Part shown: positions 4,240-5,074 of the stretch, piece by piece
Layout of the letters: each line of letters begins with the position of its first letter
How positions within the stretch are numbered: the first letter of the stretch is position 1
Assembly (NCBI GenBank): GCA_030042795.1
Contig: JASHYZ010000284.1
Coordinates: 1 to 5,074 of the forward strand
Direction of reading: 5' to 3'
DNA from: Terriglobia bacterium
Lineage (GTDB): Bacteria > Acidobacteriota > Terriglobia > UBA7540
Length of the DNA: 5,074 nucleotides
Program-made: the position numbers and the translations under genes
Notes under the pieces: model-generated
What the model saw: only the letters and a program-made list of their open reading frames with translations
Told to the model about the DNA's origin: nothing
Database searches by the model: none

Positions 4240-5069
4240 CGCAGTTCCACCGCTTCTGCCACCATCGCTTCCAAATCCTCGCGCGACACCCAATAGCATT
4301 CGCTTGGTCCGCCGTCCGAAGCCGCTGCGGAATCAGCGCAGGTATTGCCCGCAACGACGGCCTCCTGCGACGACGTCCCGCCGGTCACCGGACAAGCAAC
4401 ATTCCGTGCTACTGCCGGAGTTCCCGGGCCAAAGTAACCGGCGCGTAAGCTGAGAAGTTTATCTACTTCGGCATCAGAGAGCAAGACCTGACGGCCCAAC
4501 AGTTCCGTCACCAAGGAGATTTTGGCGAAATGTTCCACCGTCTCCATCTTAAAAAAGGCTCTCAATAGGTCAGGGCCGTAGGTTACAACACCATGGTTGG
4601 CCATCAGAATCGCGTCGTAGGAGCCTACTAGCGGCAGCAGGGCCTCACTCAACGCAGGCGTGCCGGGCGTGCCGTAGGCGGCCAACGGGATGCAGCCGAA
4701 ATTGAGGACGACTTCTGAAATCAGCGCCTTGTTCAACGCCATGCCGGCCGCCGCATAGCCGGTGGCAGTAGGTGGATGAGCGTGGACCACCGCCTGGGCG
4801 TCAGAACGCCGCTTGTAGATCAGCAGGTGCATGGCAAGCTCGCTGGTGACGTTGCGGCGCCCGCTGATTTTCTTGCCCTCGTAGTCGACCGTCACCAGGT
4901 CGTCCGCCGCCATCATGCCTTTCGAGATCGTCGTCGGCGTCGAAAGGATGCGATGGTTATCGAGCCGCACCGAAATGTTACCGTCGTAGCCGGCCACGTA
5001 ACCGCGCTCGTACACCCAGCGGCCCACTTCGACAATTTCTTTGCGGAGCTCGTCTTCGGTCTTGATCAT
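4227..5069 (-). CDS. Class II (zinc) aldolase, fuculose/rhamnulose-phosphate type, with encapsulation tail
   Basis: Zinc-dependent aldolase expected to split L-fuculose- or L-rhamnulose-1-phosphate into DHAP and lactaldehyde. The first 215 or so residues match the length and motif order of E. coli FucA: GNIS (30-33), TISKG (47-51), catalytic glutamate in TSEL (E77), HAHPP (H96, H98) and NHG (H159), giving the three zinc ligands. Unlike FucA, the protein continues to residue 280. A low-complexity Ala/Gly/Ser/Thr linker (about 216-258) ends in an amphipathic helix, SREDLEAMVAEAVEL (262-276), with L266, M269, V270, A273 and V274 on one face. This is the architecture of a microcompartment encapsulation peptide, and aldolases of PVM compartments are known to have one. 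The ATG at 5069 is five bases from the window edge, so its ribosome-binding site is not visible. It precedes the shell genes on the same strand. Fuculose versus rhamnulose specificity is undecided. Confidence 0.94.
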   Translation of the reverse strand: MIKTEDELRKEIVEVGRWVYERGYVAGYDGNISVRLDNHRILSTPTTISKGMMAADDLVTVDYEGKKISGRRNVTSELAMHLLIYKRRSDAQAVVHAHPPTATGYAAAGMALNKALISEVVLNFGCIPLAAYGTPGTPALSEALLPLVGSYDAILMANHGVVTYGPDLLRAFFKMETVEHFAKISLVTELLGRQVLLSDAEVDKLLSLRAGYFGPGTPAVARNVACPVTGGTSSQEAVVAGNTCADSAAASDGGPSECYWVSREDLEAMVAEAVELRSKS

Positions 5070-5074
5070 GAAGA

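Overview
The window reads as a piece of a soil-type bacterial chromosome of moderately high GC, most likely from Acidobacteriota, with the Planctomycetes/Verrucomicrobia group as the alternative. This is inferred from gene content: a fuculose-phosphate-type class II aldolase, one BMC hexamer gene and three BMC pentamer genes in a row, which is the signature of the PVM and PVM-like bacterial microcompartments that break down fucose/rhamnose. The taxonomic call is inference; no rRNA or lineage marker is present.

Layout from left to right. Positions 1-662 (minus strand) hold a HigB-type toxin and, 4 nt downstream, the start of its HigA-type antitoxin, which runs off the left edge. A perfect 7+3+7 palindrome upstream (723-739) is the likely autorepression operator. 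Positions 663-880 are a divergent regulatory gap. Positions 881-2478 (plus) hold a secreted GH32 fructan/sucrose hydrolase. Its beta-propeller and C-terminal beta-sandwich lie in two reading frames that meet at a GTGA overlap at 2071-2074, consistent with loss of one G from a short AAAGGG run. Positions 2538-5069 (minus, so read right to left) hold the microcompartment operon: aldolase with a C-terminal encapsulation-type helix, BMC-H hexamer, then three EutN/CcmL-family pentamer genes. This operon converges on the GH32 gene.

How the genes work together: the aldolase would split a deoxyhexulose 1-phosphate into DHAP and lactaldehyde inside the shell, held there by its tail helix. BMC-H builds the facets and the three BMC-P proteins cap the vertices. 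The aldehyde dehydrogenase and other enzymes of such loci are not in this window. GH32 and the toxin-antitoxin pair have no visible functional link to the compartment.

The most unusual signal is non-coding. All four spacers of the microcompartment operon carry short arrays with 7-nt periodicity, a different heptamer in each spacer. In each spacer one arm overlaps the stop codon of the upstream gene and an oppositely oriented arm lies close to the start codon of the downstream gene, so the mRNA could fold to bring stop and start together. The inverted arrangement is clear in one spacer, fair in two and weak in the fourth.
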